Origin: Pseudomonadota bacterium
GTDB taxonomy: Bacteria > Pseudomonadota > Alphaproteobacteria > Rhizobiales > Beijerinckiaceae
Reading direction: 5' to 3'
Length of the DNA stretch: 5,614 nucleotides
Assembly: GCA_023386115.1 (NCBI GenBank)
Contig: JAEWKL010000538.1
Span: forward strand, 1 to 5,614
The position numbers and the translations under genes are program-made. The notes under the pieces are model-generated. The model worked only from the letters and a program-made list of their open reading frames with translations. It was not told the DNA's origin and searched no databases. Of the stretch, positions 5,604 through 5,614 are shown one piece after another (the first letter of the stretch is position 1; the number at the start of each line of letters is the position of its first letter).

Positions 5604-5614
5604 CAGGTCGATGC
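5597..5614. repeat. Inverted repeat at the window edge
   Basis: GCATCGAC (5597-5604) and GTCGATGC (5607-5614) are exact reverse complements separated by AG. The right arm ends at the last base of the window, so its full extent and what follows cannot be judged. Confidence 0.45.

Larger units (their letters stand above)
5361..5614. other. Non-coding upstream region of the GST operon, with control-like sites and repeats
   Basis: No convincing gene is seen here. Nearest the transferase, 5414-5426 is a perfect inverted repeat ATGAT-CCA-ATCAT, 54 to 66 bases before the ATG, a plausible operator. An AT-rich patch at 5463-5483 contains two tandem AATAATGG units and a TTCC-N7-GGAA inverted repeat, and stands out sharply from the GC-rich surroundings. 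I could not fix -35 and -10 boxes with confidence. From 5551 onward the region holds GC-rich inverted and direct repeats. One minus-strand frame (5423-5614) is open to the window edge, but it is arginine-rich and lacks G/C-rich third positions. Confidence 0.5.

Noticed and set aside
5423..5614. Minus-strand frame open to the window edge, as the tail of an upstream gene
   Set aside because: Arginine-rich translation, no G/C-rich third positions, and it includes the AT-rich control-like patch. The window edge prevents complete exclusion.

Overview
This is a very GC-rich stretch with G/C-heavy third codon positions. It most likely comes from an alphaproteobacterium of the Methylobacterium/rhizobial type. 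That placement is inferred from composition, gene arrangement and remembered protein families, not from a database search. It holds four protein genes in two functional blocks, and no RNA gene, insertion sequence or CRISPR array is visible.

Block 1 (1-2556) is a hydrogen-peroxide defence module. A LysR-type regulator that reads as OxyR runs leftward off the window (241 residues seen). It keeps both redox cysteines in the C-L-R-D-Q-A-x-x-x-C arrangement. It is divergent from a complete monofunctional heme catalase (902-2491, +, 529 residues). The 178-base gap between them holds a perfect ATAG-N7-CTAT element (722-736), a weaker second element in helical phase (744-758), a candidate catalase promoter immediately after it (759-787), and a strong hairpin in the catalase leader (807-834). 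The model is that oxidised OxyR binds the gap, activates the catalase and probably represses its own gene, because the operator covers the oxyR start codon. A textbook rho-independent terminator (2525-2556) ends the catalase transcript.

Block 2 (2595-5360) lies on the minus strand and converges on the catalase. It is a likely two-gene operon. A 205-residue glutathione S-transferase-like protein comes first. After 57 bases comes a 696-residue fusion of a pyridoxamine-phosphate-oxidase-like split-barrel region, an FAD/NAD(P)H ferredoxin-reductase module and a C-terminal plant-type [2Fe-2S] ferredoxin. The fusion looks like a self-contained electron-transfer chain. Its substrate is not known to me, and it is the least explained and most interesting element of the window. 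The pairing with a glutathione S-transferase suggests detoxification or turnover of a small electrophile, but that is inference.

The last 254 bases (5361-5614) carry no convincing gene. They contain a palindrome and an AT-rich tandem repeat that fit a control region for the block 2 operon, followed by GC-rich inverted and direct repeats running to the window edge.
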